A stretch of 64,000 nt of DNA from Maccoyibacter intestinihominis (GTDB lineage Bacteria; Bacillota; Clostridia; Lachnospirales; Lachnospiraceae). Numbering within the stretch: position 1 is the stretch's first letter; every line of letters begins with the position of its first letter. Of this stretch, positions 40,874 to 49,514 are shown piece by piece. The stretch spans positions 320,636 through 384,635 of the forward strand of contig NZ_JBBMEX010000001.1 of assembly GCF_040096355.1 (NCBI RefSeq), given 5' to 3'. The notes under the pieces are model-generated. The model was not told where the DNA came from, ran no database searches, and saw only the letters and a list, made by a program, of their open reading frames with translations. Both the position numbers and the translations under genes were made by a program.

Positions 40874-41696
40874 AACATTGTATCTAGAGTGTACGTTTGG
40901 GATCAGCGGCGATATGTTTGTGGGATCACTGTTAGATTTAGGAGCAGACGAAAAAAAGTTAGAGCAGGCACTTGCTAGTCTTCCGGTCAAAGGATTTCAC
41001 ACCTGCATTTCCCGTGTGAAAAAATCAGGGCTGGATGCTTGTGATTTTGCAGTGCTTTTAGATGAACAACATGAAAATCATGACCATGATATGGAGTATC
41101 TGCATGGAGCATATACCAAGGAACACCGGAACGAGACAAAAGAACAGACGCAGGAAGCAGGACACGCATATAAACATGAGCATAGAAATTTAAAGCAGAT
41201 ATGCGAAATTATAGAAGCCGCAGACATGAGTGAACATGCAAAACAAATAGCAGAGCGGATATTTACCGTGTTAGCAGAGGCAGAAGCGAAGGTGCATGGC
41301 GAGAGCATGGAACAGGTGCATTTTCATGAAGTCGGGGCGGTGGATTCGATCGTAGACATCGTTGCAGCGGCAGTCTGCTTAGACAGCTTGCAGATTGAAG
41401 AAGTGATAGTGCCAATGCTCAGTGAAGGACAGGGAACGGTCTGCTGTCAGCATGGAATCCTTCCAATTCCGGTACCGGCGGTGACGCAGATCATCCGTAC
41501 TTATGGAATTGCAATACACCGCCTGCAAGTGCAGGGAGAACTGGTCACACCGACAGGTGCAGCCATCGTGGCAGCCATCCGTACAGGGGAAGAACTGCCG
41601 GAGGCTTATCGGATCCTGCAGATAGGTATGGGAGCAGGAAAACGGGAGTATGAGACACCGGGGATATTGCGGGCGATGCTGATAGAGGGTAATTAG
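40866..41696 (+). CDS. larC: LarC N-terminal part (LarC1) of the nickel-insertion enzyme
   Basis: A 276-residue protein matching the first half of LarC, the CTP-dependent enzyme that inserts nickel into the pincer cofactor. It begins LYLECTFGISGDMFVGSLLD, has a histidine-rich insert (about residues 66-110: DEQHENHDHDM, then HAYKHEHRN), then EQVHFHEVGAVDSIVDIVAA and LVTPTGAAIVAAI. It stops after REYETPGILRAMLIEG, where LarC1 ends in species that make full-length LarC by ribosomal frameshift. No LarC2 coding sequence follows in any frame: a structured element starts 20 bp after the stop. Either the second half is encoded elsewhere or the gene is truncated. Confidence 0.88.
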   Translation: MSKTLYLECTFGISGDMFVGSLLDLGADEKKLEQALASLPVKGFHTCISRVKKSGLDACDFAVLLDEQHENHDHDMEYLHGAYTKEHRNETKEQTQEAGHAYKHEHRNLKQICEIIEAADMSEHAKQIAERIFTVLAEAEAKVHGESMEQVHFHEVGAVDSIVDIVAAAVCLDSLQIEEVIVPMLSEGQGTVCCQHGILPIPVPAVTQIIRTYGIAIHRLQVQGELVTPTGAAIVAAIRTGEELPEAYRILQIGMGAGKREYETPGILRAMLIEGN

Positions 41697-41716
41697 GTTT
41701 AAAAAATAGTAATATA

Positions 41717-41877
41717 GGGATTTGGCACAAATCAGATATTCCGCGTTTCCTTGTGCAGACCATTCCAATGAACCTCTGAAAACAGAAATCGTGTTCGCCA
41801 GAGGGCTTCACGATTTCTTGAGTTTCATTTCCATTGCACAAAAAGAAACTCTTCATATCGGATTTGTGCCAAATCCC
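41717..41877 (+). repeat. structured dispersed element A, copy 2
   Basis: Second copy of the element. Outer arms: 17-base perfect inverted repeat GGGATTTGGCACAAATC (41717-41733) and GATTTGTGCCAAATCCC (41861-41877), different in sequence from the arms of copies 1 and 3. The core is the most diverged of the three, but its stems are kept by paired changes: the apical stem is GAAATCGTG / CACGATTTC instead of GGAAGCGTG / CACGCTTCC, and G-C in the middle stem becomes A-T (AATGAACCTC / GAGTTTCATT). The loop GTTCGCCAG is unchanged. It begins 20 bp after larC. Confidence 0.8.
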
Positions 41878-41979
41878 GAAACAAAACGGTATTTTAAACA
41901 GAATTTGTTGTACTTGATAGTAATACCTGTAGGTATCTGGTGGTATCTGTAAGAAATCGCTTTGCATGGTGAGTTTGAA

Positions 41980-42200
41980 TTATGATGGATGCACTTTATT
42001 GGCTGGGCGAGCGGCGTACAAGGCAGTCCGAGCAGTTTCGGGTTTGGGGAAGACGGTGATATTCAGGAAAATGAAACTGTTTGAGCGTAGCGAGTTTTTT
42101 ATTTTCCTGAATGGTTTCACCGTCTGACACAAGCCCAGAAACTACCGGGCGGCCTTGTGTCCGCCTCGCTCAGCCGATAAAGCGCCCCACATAAATATCC
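41980..42200 (+). repeat. large inverted repeat B2 downstream of larC
   Basis: A giant imperfect hairpin of about 220 bp. The left arm (from about 41980, containing TTATTGGCTGGGCGAG and AGACGGTGA) pairs with the right arm (containing TCACCGTCT and CTCGCTCAGCCGATAA) over about 75-80 bases with small bulges. The tip is a perfect 12-base stem ATTCAGGAAAAT / ATTTTCCTGAAT (42061-42072 and 42101-42112) closing a loop with GTTTGAGCGTAGCGAG. It lies about 100 bp after element A copy 2, the same order as A copy 1 and B1. No gene recognised. Confidence 0.8.
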
Positions 42201-42250
42201 CCACATCACCTGATACGGGGCGACAATACAGGCAGACAAATAAAAATTAG

Positions 42251-42279
42251 TTCCCAAAACAGGAATAATCTGCTATAAT
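42251..42279 (+). promoter_or_regulatory. promoter of the Asp23 gene
   Basis: TTCCCA (42251-42256), 17-base spacer, perfect TATAAT (42274-42279), about 30 bp before the ATG. Confidence 0.6.
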
Positions 42280-42309
42280 AGGTTCATATTAGATATTGGA
42301 GGTAGTGTA

Positions 42310-42687
42310 ATGGCAGAAGACAGACAGAGTTTTAGCATAAAAGAAGATAAATCCGGTACAGTGCATGTTGCCGGCGAAGTTGTAGCGATCATCGCAGGTC
42401 TGGCAGCTACGGAAGTAGAAGGCGTCAGCTCTATGGCAGGAAATATTACCAATGAATTAGTCAGCAAGCTGGGTATGAAGAACCTTTCAAAAGGAGTCAA
42501 GGTTGAGGTGACGGATGACTCTGTCGAGGTAAATCTTTCTTTGAACATCGCCTATGGTTATTCCATTCCGGAAGTATCGAACCGGGTTCAGGAGAGAGTG
42601 AAGGCTGCGATTGAGAATATGACAGGATTACAGGTGTTAGAAGTAAATATCCGTATCGCAAGTGTGGATATGGAAAATAGCAAATAA
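42310..42687 (+). CDS. Asp23/Gls24 family envelope stress protein
   Basis: A 125-residue Asp23 (alkaline shock protein 23) domain protein. Family pattern: VHVAGEVVAIIAGLAATEVE, then GVSSMAG, KGVKVEVTDDSVEVNLSL and the C-terminal MTGLQVLEVNIRIASVDM. Such proteins are abundant, sit near the membrane and are linked to envelope homeostasis and cell-shape or division functions in Gram-positives. In clostridia this gene commonly precedes nusB, as here. A terminator lies between it and nusB. It has its own promoter and a GGAGG ribosome site. Confidence 0.9.
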   Translation: MAEDRQSFSIKEDKSGTVHVAGEVVAIIAGLAATEVEGVSSMAGNITNELVSKLGMKNLSKGVKVEVTDDSVEVNLSLNIAYGYSIPEVSNRVQERVKAAIENMTGLQVLEVNIRIASVDMENSK

Positions 42688-42719
42688 TGCTTTTTAAATA
42701 GCGGCAGGTGTTGTATAAT

Positions 42720-42748
42720 AGGGGGTGTCCAAAAGGGCATCCCTTTTC
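42720..42748 (+). terminator. terminator between the Asp23 gene and nusB
   Basis: GGGGTGTCC (42722-42730) pairs with GGGCATCCC (42735-42743), with two G-T pairs, closed by an AAAA loop and followed by TTTT. Confidence 0.7.
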
Positions 42749-42786
42749 ACTGTATAGGAAAACTGGAAGAAGCGAGAGGAAGACAA

Positions 42787-43182
42787 GTGAGCAGAAGAGA
42801 ATTAAGAGAGCAGATTTTTAAAATGCTGTTTCGTATCGAATTCCATGAAGGAATGGAAATGGAAGAACAGATGCAGCTTTTTTTAGAAGAAGAGGAAGAA
42901 ATCAGTAAGGAAGACAGCGAATATATACGGAATAAGTATGAGAATATTGTGGAACATTTAGAAGAGATCGATGCTTCCGTCAATGAAAAAGCCAAAGGCT
43001 GGAAGACAAGCCGTATGGCAAAGGTGGAGTTATCGCTGATCCGCTTAGCCGTTTATGAGATTCAGTACGATGAGGATATTCCGGCAGGCGTAGCGATCAA
43101 TGAGGCAGTAGAATTAGCAAAGAAGTACGGTGCAGACAGTTCACCGGCATTTATTAATGGAGTATTGGCAAAATTTGTATGA
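42787..43182 (+). CDS. nusB: transcription antitermination factor NusB
   Basis: A 131-residue helical protein that joins NusE (S10) on boxA RNA in antitermination of rRNA operons. N-terminal SRRELREQIFKMLFRIEF, then VNEKAKGWKTSRMAKVELSL and the family signature IPAGVAINEAVELAKKYGAD with SPAFINGVLAKFV. The long acidic stretch (EEEEEISKEDSEY) is in the usual variable region. The start codon is GTG at 42787 behind AGAGGAAG. It overlaps xseA by four bases (ATGA), so the two are translationally coupled. Confidence 0.95.
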   Translation: MSRRELREQIFKMLFRIEFHEGMEMEEQMQLFLEEEEEISKEDSEYIRNKYENIVEHLEEIDASVNEKAKGWKTSRMAKVELSLIRLAVYEIQYDEDIPAGVAINEAVELAKKYGADSSPAFINGVLAKFV

Positions 43183-44399
43183 GAAGAAATGTGTATTCTG
43201 TAGGACAGGTCAATGCCTATATTAAAAATATGTTTGCACAGGATTTCATGCTGCGGCAGATTTCCGTGTCCGGAGAGATCAGTAATTGCAAGTATCACTC
43301 TTCGGGACATATTTATTTTACATTAAAGGATAGCAGTGGAATAATCCAGGCAGTGATGTTTGCAGGAAATCGAAGAGGTCTGACATTTCATATGAAAGAG
43401 GGGGACAACGTTGTTGTTACCGGTTCGATCGAAGTCTATGAAAGAGATGGTAAATACCAGCTTTATGCAAGGGAAATCACACTTGCAGGAGCAGGAGATC
43501 TCTATCTGAAATATGAAGCCTTAAAAAAAGAGTTAGAAGAGATGGGAATGTTTGCTAAGGAATACAAACAGGATATTCCAAAATATGCAAAGACCATCGG
43601 GATCGTAACCGCACCGACAGGAGCGGCAGTGCGGGATATTAACAATATTGCACAGCGAAGGAATCCCTATGTCCAGCTGATCCTTTATCCGGCACTGGTG
43701 CAGGGCGAAGGAGCGGCACAGAGTATTGTAAACGGTATCCATGCCATGGAGCAGTTACATCCGGATCTCCTGATCGTAGGACGTGGCGGAGGTTCGATCG
43801 AAGATCTGTGGGCATTTAATGAAGAAATCGTGGCAAGGGCAATTTTTGATTGTCCGATCCCTGTGATATCAGCAGTAGGGCATGAGACCGATACCACGAT
43901 CGCAGATTATGTGGCGGATTTGCGTGCACCGACACCATCGGCAGCAGCAGAACTTGCAGTATTTGATATTCAGGATTTTTACGGAAACATAGGACAGTAC
44001 CGGATGCAGATGAACCGTCTGATGAAGGCAAAACTGGATATCCGTAAACAAAAACAGGAGTATTTAAAAAGGCAGCTTTTGCTTTTGAGTCCGCAGAGCA
44101 GAATCCATACCAAAAGGCAGTATGCCGCGGATTTAGAAGAACGTCTGAGACAGCAGATGAAGCAGCAGATCATAGAAGCAAGGCATCAGATGGAGATTTT
44201 TGCAGGAACCTTAGACGGACTTTCCCCGGCAAAGAAGCTGATGCAGGGCTATTCGGTAGCAGTCAATGATGCAGGCAGAAATATCCGCAGTACGAAGGAT
44301 GTACAGCCCGGAGAAGACATAGTGATCCGGGTAACGGATGGAGCGGTACTTGCAAAAGTGACAGGCATAAAGGAGCAGATACGATGGGAGAAGAACTGA
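43179..44399 (+). CDS. xseA: exodeoxyribonuclease VII large subunit
   Basis: A 406-residue catalytic subunit that degrades single-stranded DNA. N-terminal OB fold (YSVGQVNAYIKNMFAQDFML, then SVSGEISNCKYHSSGHIYFT), then a nuclease domain with GIVTAPTGAAVRDI, IVGRGGGSIEDLWAFNEE and PVISAVGHETDTTIADYVAD and LRAPTPSAAAELA. The C-terminal third is a coiled coil that binds XseB. It overlaps nusB by four bases and xseB by 16 bases; all three are in one operon. Confidence 0.96.
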   Translation: MRRNVYSVGQVNAYIKNMFAQDFMLRQISVSGEISNCKYHSSGHIYFTLKDSSGIIQAVMFAGNRRGLTFHMKEGDNVVVTGSIEVYERDGKYQLYAREITLAGAGDLYLKYEALKKELEEMGMFAKEYKQDIPKYAKTIGIVTAPTGAAVRDINNIAQRRNPYVQLILYPALVQGEGAAQSIVNGIHAMEQLHPDLLIVGRGGGSIEDLWAFNEEIVARAIFDCPIPVISAVGHETDTTIADYVADLRAPTPSAAAELAVFDIQDFYGNIGQYRMQMNRLMKAKLDIRKQKQEYLKRQLLLLSPQSRIHTKRQYAADLEERLRQQMKQQIIEARHQMEIFAGTLDGLSPAKKLMQGYSVAVNDAGRNIRSTKDVQPGEDIVIRVTDGAVLAKVTGIKEQIRWEKN

Positions 44400-44590
44400 C
44401 ATTAGAGGAGTGTTTTTCCGGACTCGAAGAAATTATTGAAAAGATGCAGGATACAGAAGTGTCGTTAGAAGATTCGTTTGCCCTGTATGAGCAGGGAATG
44501 AAAATGTTAAAAAACTGCAATCAGAAAATTGATGCAGTAGAAAAAAAGATGTTGAAAATGAATGAACAGGGAGAATTGGAGGAGTTTTAA
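44384..44590 (+). CDS. xseB: exodeoxyribonuclease VII small subunit
   Basis: A 68-residue all-helical subunit; several copies bind the XseA coiled coil. Pattern: LTLEECFSGLEEIIEKMQDT, then EVSLEDSFALYEQGMKMLKN and CNQKIDAVEKKM. It starts inside the end of xseA and is followed nine bases later by ispA. Size and sequence are typical. Confidence 0.93.
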   Translation: MGEELTLEECFSGLEEIIEKMQDTEVSLEDSFALYEQGMKMLKNCNQKIDAVEKKMLKMNEQGELEEF

Positions 44591-44598
44591 GAGGGACT

Positions 44599-45465
44599 AT
44601 GGATAGAAAAAAAGAAGTTGAGCAGATTGTGACATCCTTTCTTCCAAAAGAGGAAGGTTATCAGAAAACCGTATTAGAAGCAATGAATTACAGTGTATCC
44701 GCAGGAGGAAAACGACTTCGTCCGATGCTGATGCTTGAGACATACCGTATGTTTGGCGGCACATCAAAGGTCATTGAACCGTTTATGGCAGCCATAGAGA
44801 TGATCCACACATATTCACTGATTCACGATGATCTGCCGGCAATGGATAACGATGAATACCGTCGTGGAAGAAAGACGACGCATGTGGTATATGGTGAGGC
44901 AATGGCGATCTTAGCAGGCGATGCATTGTTAAACTACGCATTTGAAACAGCAGCCTCGGCATTTGTTTTAGACGAGGGAAATCCGGCGATCGGAAAAGCA
45001 TTTATGATCCTTGCATCCAAAGCAGGGGTCTATGGAATGATCGGCGGTCAGGTGCTAGATGTGGAATCCGAAGGAAAAGAGATTGATGCAGATACCCTTA
45101 AGTTTATCCATATCCATAAGACTTCGGCACTCTTAGAATCCGCAATGCTGATCGGAGCGGTGTTAGCAGGTGCAAGTGAGCAGCAGCAGCGTACCGTGGA
45201 ATTAGCAGCGCGTGAGTTAGGACTGGCATTCCAGATACGGGATGATATTTTAGATGTTACGGGAAATACCGATGAGTTGGGAAAACCGGTAGGATCCGAT
45301 GAAAAGAATCATAAGAATACTTATGTGGCATTAGAGGGCCTTGAAAAGGCAAAAGAAGATGTGAAGCGTTATTCAGAATCTGCCATTGACCGTTTAAAGA
45401 GCCTTCCGGTACGAAATGAATTCTTATATGAATTAATCGAAGAGCTGATTGATCGGAGAAGTTAG
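44599..45465 (+). CDS. ispA: polyprenyl synthetase (farnesyl/geranyl diphosphate synthase)
   Basis: A 288-residue all-helical prenyltransferase that joins isopentenyl diphosphate to allylic diphosphates. Both aspartate-rich motifs are present: DDLPAMD in HTYSLIHDDLPAMDNDEYRR and DDILD in FQIRDDILDVTG. N-terminal GGKRLRPMLML and the K-T motif HKTSALL are intact. Chain length (C15 is usual for this subgroup) cannot be fixed from sequence by eye. It sits between xseB and dxs, so isoprenoid precursor and chain synthesis are encoded together. Confidence 0.92.
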   Translation: MDRKKEVEQIVTSFLPKEEGYQKTVLEAMNYSVSAGGKRLRPMLMLETYRMFGGTSKVIEPFMAAIEMIHTYSLIHDDLPAMDNDEYRRGRKTTHVVYGEAMAILAGDALLNYAFETAASAFVLDEGNPAIGKAFMILASKAGVYGMIGGQVLDVESEGKEIDADTLKFIHIHKTSALLESAMLIGAVLAGASEQQQRTVELAARELGLAFQIRDDILDVTGNTDELGKPVGSDEKNHKNTYVALEGLEKAKEDVKRYSESAIDRLKSLPVRNEFLYELIEELIDRRS

Positions 45466-45477
45466 AGGTGCTTATGC

Positions 45478-47346
45478 ATGGTACTAGAGAAGATAGAGCA
45501 GGCAAATGATATAAAAAAACTGAATCCACAGGAATTAGAAATATTAGCCGGAGAGATCCGGGAATTTTTGATTGAAAAAATATCAAAAACCGGAGGACAT
45601 CTGGCATCTAATTTAGGTGTGGTGGAACTGACAATGGCATTGCATTTAGCGTTTCAACTGCCGGAGGATAAGATCATCTGGGATGTGGGCCATCAGTCTT
45701 ATACGCATAAGATCCTGACCGGAAGACGGGAAGGCTTTGAGGGCTTGCGTAAATATGGTGGCATGAGCGGATTTCCCAAAAGACGTGAGAGTGATTGCGA
45801 TGCGTTTGGAACAGGTCATAGTTCTACCTCTATTTCCGCAGGACTCGGCTATGCACATGCAAGGGATATCCGGAAGAAAAACTATAAGGTGGTCTCTGTC
45901 ATAGGAGATGGAGCGTTGACCGGTGGCATGGCGTTTGAAGCACTGAACAATGCGACCAGATTAGAGAAGAATTTTATCATTGTATTGAATGATAATAATA
46001 TGTCCATTTCCGAAAATGTCGGTGGGCTGTCGAACCATCTGAACAGACTTCGGACAGCGGAGAGTTACCATGATTTAAAAGAAGGAGTGATGAATTCCTT
46101 AGCAAAGATCCCGGTCTATGGCGACTGGATGGTCGAGCAGGTACGCAGGGCAAAGAGTGGTATCAAGCAGTTAGTGATTCCCGGAATGATCTATGAAAAT
46201 ATGGGAATTACCTATTTAGGTCCTGTGGATGGGCATAATATCGAAGAAATGGTAAGAGTCTTTAAGGACGCATCAAAGGTAGACGGACCGGTCATGGTAC
46301 ACTGTCTGACACAAAAGGGCAGAGGGTATCTGCCGGCAGAGCGTCATCCTGCCAGATTCCACGGTGCAGAGCCTTTTGATATTGAGACGGGACTGCCAAG
46401 CAACAAAAAAGAAAAGGCCGCCTATACCGATATCTTTTCTACCGTCATGCGAAAGTTAGGGGACCGCAATGAAAATGTAGTTGCCATTACAGCAGCCATG
46501 GAGACAGGTACGGGACTGAAAAGATTCCACAATATGTTCCCGGAGCGTTTTTTTGATGTGGGAATTGCAGAGGAACATGCCATCACGTTTGCGGCAGGGT
46601 TAGCAGCAGGAGGCATGATCCCGGTAGTAGCCGTGTATTCTTCATTTTTACAAAGAGCATATGACCAGATTCTGCACGATGTCTGTATCCAGAATCTGCA
46701 TGTTATCATAGCGATCGACCGGGCGGGGTTAGTCGGAAGTGATGGAGAGACACATCAGGGAATTTTTGACATCTCGTTTTTGTGTACGATCCCGAATATG
46801 ACCTTAATGGCACCGAAGAATAAATGGGAATTTTCCGATATGGTAAAATTTGCCGTGGATTTTGACGGTCCGATCGCCATCCGTTATCCAAGAGGTGAAG
46901 CCTATGACGGACTTGCAAAGATGCGGGCACCGATCGTCTTAGGCAAGAGTGAGACACTGTATGACGAAGAAGAAATCTGTTTGATCGCCTTTGGCAGTAT
47001 GGTAAAGACTGCGGTTAAGGTAAGAGAGATGTTAAAGGAACGTGGGTATCACTGTTCACTCATCAATGCAAGGTTTGCAAAGCCGTTAGACTATGAAATG
47101 CTTACAAGAACGGCAAAAGAGCACCGCCTTTTAGTAACGTTAGAAGAGAATGTAAAAAGCGGCGGTTTCGGAGAACAGGTCATGGACTATTTAGAGGAAT
47201 GCAGTCTGGATGTCCGTCTTTTAAATATTGCAATTTCGGATGAGTATGTGGAACACGGCAATGTAAATATCCTCTATCAGGAGGTTGGTATTGATGCGGA
47301 ATCCGTAGTGAAAAGAATTATAGCAGAATATGTGGGGCTGAAATGA
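45478..47346 (+). CDS. dxs: 1-deoxy-D-xylulose-5-phosphate synthase
   Basis: A 622-residue thiamine-diphosphate enzyme that condenses pyruvate and glyceraldehyde 3-phosphate, the first step of the MEP isoprenoid pathway. The N-terminal domain has WDVGHQSYTHKILTGR and the ThDP motif GDGALTGGMAFEALNN to NDNNMSISEN. The central transketolase domain has GIAEEHAITFAAGLAAGG and DRAGLVGSDGETHQGIFD. The C-terminal domain follows. It starts at ATG 45478, 12 bases after ispA, and overlaps tlyA by four bases. Confidence 0.96.
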   Translation: MVLEKIEQANDIKKLNPQELEILAGEIREFLIEKISKTGGHLASNLGVVELTMALHLAFQLPEDKIIWDVGHQSYTHKILTGRREGFEGLRKYGGMSGFPKRRESDCDAFGTGHSSTSISAGLGYAHARDIRKKNYKVVSVIGDGALTGGMAFEALNNATRLEKNFIIVLNDNNMSISENVGGLSNHLNRLRTAESYHDLKEGVMNSLAKIPVYGDWMVEQVRRAKSGIKQLVIPGMIYENMGITYLGPVDGHNIEEMVRVFKDASKVDGPVMVHCLTQKGRGYLPAERHPARFHGAEPFDIETGLPSNKKEKAAYTDIFSTVMRKLGDRNENVVAITAAMETGTGLKRFHNMFPERFFDVGIAEEHAITFAAGLAAGGMIPVVAVYSSFLQRAYDQILHDVCIQNLHVIIAIDRAGLVGSDGETHQGIFDISFLCTIPNMTLMAPKNKWEFSDMVKFAVDFDGPIAIRYPRGEAYDGLAKMRAPIVLGKSETLYDEEEICLIAFGSMVKTAVKVREMLKERGYHCSLINARFAKPLDYEMLTRTAKEHRLLVTLEENVKSGGFGEQVMDYLEECSLDVRLLNIAISDEYVEHGNVNILYQEVGIDAESVVKRIIAEYVGLK

Positions 47347-48149
47347 AAGAACGATTAGATATATTACTGGTCAAAAGAGGGCTTGCTCCTTCGAGAGAAA
47401 AAGCAAAGGCAATGATCATGGAGGGAAATGTCTTTGTGGAAAACCAGAGAGAAGATAAAGCAGGCACTTCCATACCGGAAAATGCAAAGATTGAGATCAA
47501 AGGAAATACTTTAAAATATGTCAGCAGAGGCGGCTTGAAATTAGAAAAGGCAATGAACCATTTTGACATTGAGTTACAGAACAAAGTCTGTATGGACATC
47601 GGGGCTTCCACCGGCGGTTTTACGGATTGTATGCTGCAAAACGGTGCAAGCAAAGTCTATGCGGTCGATGTCGGATATGGACAGTTTGCATGGAAACTGC
47701 GAACCGATGAACGGGTGGTCTGTATGGAAAAGACAAATATCCGTTATGTGACACCGGAGGATATTGGGGAACCACTGGATTTTGCTTCGGTGGATGTGTC
47801 GTTTATCTCATTATCGAAGGTACTTCCTGCTGCAAGAGAGCTTCTGAAAGATGGGGGCGAGATGGTCTGTCTGATTAAGCCGCAGTTTGAAGCAGGAAGA
47901 GAAAAAGTAGGAAAAAAGGGTGTTGTGCGTGATCCTAAGGTACATTTAGAGGTCATTCAGACCGTCTTACAAACAGCGATGGATTTAGGATTTTCCATTC
48001 TGAATCTGGAATATTCACCGATTAAGGGACCGGAGGGAAATATTGAATATCTGGTTCACCTGAAAAAAAGTCAGGAAGGGGAAAATTGTGCAGAAGTAAA
48101 TGCCGAAGCGGTGGTAGAAGCTGCACATGGAGAATTGGATCGGACATGA
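47343..48149 (+). CDS. tlyA: TlyA family rRNA methyltransferase
   Basis: A 268-residue protein with an N-terminal S4 RNA-binding domain (RLDILLVKRGLAPSREKAKA) and a C-terminal FtsJ-like SAM methyltransferase domain (VCMDIGASTGGFTDCMLQNG, then DVGYGQFAWKLR). TlyA enzymes 2'-O-methylate 16S and 23S rRNA; some are annotated as hemolysins. It overlaps dxs by four bases and nadK by four bases, in the common clostridial order dxs-tlyA-nadK-argR-recN. The C-terminus carries an extra acidic tail after HLKKSQ. Confidence 0.93.
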   Translation: MKERLDILLVKRGLAPSREKAKAMIMEGNVFVENQREDKAGTSIPENAKIEIKGNTLKYVSRGGLKLEKAMNHFDIELQNKVCMDIGASTGGFTDCMLQNGASKVYAVDVGYGQFAWKLRTDERVVCMEKTNIRYVTPEDIGEPLDFASVDVSFISLSKVLPAARELLKDGGEMVCLIKPQFEAGREKVGKKGVVRDPKVHLEVIQTVLQTAMDLGFSILNLEYSPIKGPEGNIEYLVHLKKSQEGENCAEVNAEAVVEAAHGELDRT

Positions 48150-49006
48150 AACATTTTTTAACAATTACGAATATTCAAAAAGATGAAAAAAAGAGTTTTA
48201 CGAAGGAAGTCAAAGACTATATCGAACAAAAAGGTGGAACCTGTCTCTGTTATTACAGCAGCGGTAACAAAGAAAGAGTGGAGCAGATTGACCCGGAGCA
48301 GATACCGGAGGGCGTAGAGTGTATCCTTGTCTTGGGCGGTGATGGAACGCTGATTCGTGCAGCGAGGGATTTGTATCACTGGAATATTCCGATGCTAGGA
48401 GTCAATCTTGGAACTCTTGGATATCTCTGTGAGGTAGAGAGAAGCAATATTCATGCAGCCATTGATGAGATTATGCAGGAGCATTACATGATTGAGCGGC
48501 GCATGATGTTAGAAGGTTACTGCGTGCTAGATGGAAAAGAGCAGAAAAGCCGTGCCGCATTCAATGATATTATTATTCACAGAGGCACGAACCCATCCGT
48601 TAAGACGCTGATTATCCGGGTCAATGGAGAATATCTCAATACATATGTAGGAGATGGGATCATCGTAGCAACGCCTTCCGGCTCTACGGCTTACAATATG
48701 TCCGCAGGAGGACCGATTGTTGACCCAAAAGCAAAACTGTTATTAGTCACACCCATCAATTCCCACAGCCTGAATGCAAAGAGTATTGTGTTGAGCGCCG
48801 ATGATGAGATTGAGATTGAGATCAGTGCCAGAAATCATGAGACCGATGACAGTGCCGAGGTCAGCTTTGACGGAGATTATCCGAGTAATTTAGGCTTTGG
48901 CGATAAGATCGTGATCAAAAAAGCGGAGCAGGCTACGAATATTTTGAAATTGAGCAAATTGAGCTTTTTAGAGATACTCAGTAAAAAAATGCAGACGTGT
49001 ATATAG
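48146..49006 (+). CDS. nadK: NAD kinase
   Basis: A 286-residue kinase that makes NADP+ from NAD+. The catalytic GGDGT motif is in ILVLGGDGTLIRAARDL, followed by NLGTLGYLCEVE, the substrate motif FNDIIIHRGTNPSVKT, and GDGIIVATPSGSTAYNMSAGGPIV. I chose ATG 48146, which overlaps the tlyA stop (ATGA); a longer frame from 48086 lies within tlyA. The gene is in the middle of the dxs-recN run. Confidence 0.95.
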   Translation: MKHFLTITNIQKDEKKSFTKEVKDYIEQKGGTCLCYYSSGNKERVEQIDPEQIPEGVECILVLGGDGTLIRAARDLYHWNIPMLGVNLGTLGYLCEVERSNIHAAIDEIMQEHYMIERRMMLEGYCVLDGKEQKSRAAFNDIIIHRGTNPSVKTLIIRVNGEYLNTYVGDGIIVATPSGSTAYNMSAGGPIVDPKAKLLLVTPINSHSLNAKSIVLSADDEIEIEISARNHETDDSAEVSFDGDYPSNLGFGDKIVIKKAEQATNILKLSKLSFLEILSKKMQTCI

Positions 49007-49024
49007 AATCTTGGAGGAAAAGAA

Positions 49025-49477
49025 GTGAAATCAGAAAGACATGCAAAAATTCTAGAGATTATCAGAAAAAATGAGGTGGAGACACAGGAAGAACTGTCAG
49101 ACAGACTTGAGCGGGAGGGCTTTCAGGTAACACAAGCAACCGTATCGAGAGATATCCGCGAATTGAAACTGACAAAAGTTGCAATGAGCAACGGAAAACA
49201 GAAATATGCAGCACTGACAGAGCCGGCTGAGGATCTGTCCCAGAAATATATCCGTGTGTTAAAGGATGGATTTGCATCCATGGACATGGCACAGAATATT
49301 TTAGTGGTCCGTACGGTGTCCGGAATGGCAATGGCAGTCGCAGCAGCATTAGATGCATTAAATTTTCACGAGATTGTAGGTACGATTGCCGGAGATGACA
49401 CGATCATGTGTGCAGTCCGTTCCGTGGAGGAAAATATCCAGTTGATGGATCGTTTGAGAAAAATGGTAGGAAAATAG
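49025..49477 (+). CDS. argR: arginine repressor ArgR/AhrC
   Basis: A 150-residue hexameric regulator of arginine synthesis and breakdown. The N-terminal winged helix has SERHAKILEIIRKNEVETQE and QVTQATVSRDIRELKL, with the SR-D contact. The C-terminal core has the arginine-binding pattern VVRTVSGMAMAVAAALD and EIVGTIAGDDTIM. The start codon is a GTG at 49025, with GGAGG about ten bases upstream. In clostridia argR lies between nadK and recN, as here; this reflects genome history, not shared function. Confidence 0.95.
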   Translation: MKSERHAKILEIIRKNEVETQEELSDRLEREGFQVTQATVSRDIRELKLTKVAMSNGKQKYAALTEPAEDLSQKYIRVLKDGFASMDMAQNILVVRTVSGMAMAVAAALDALNFHEIVGTIAGDDTIMCAVRSVEENIQLMDRLRKMVGK

Positions 49478-49514
49478 ACAGCTACAGGATCGTGAGGGAG
49501 TAGAAGGAGATAGG

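Noticed and set aside
41722..41967. Open frames on both strands over element A copy 2
   Set aside because: They follow the palindrome, differ from frames in the other copies and have no ribosome sites; stem-preserving changes break the protein sequence.
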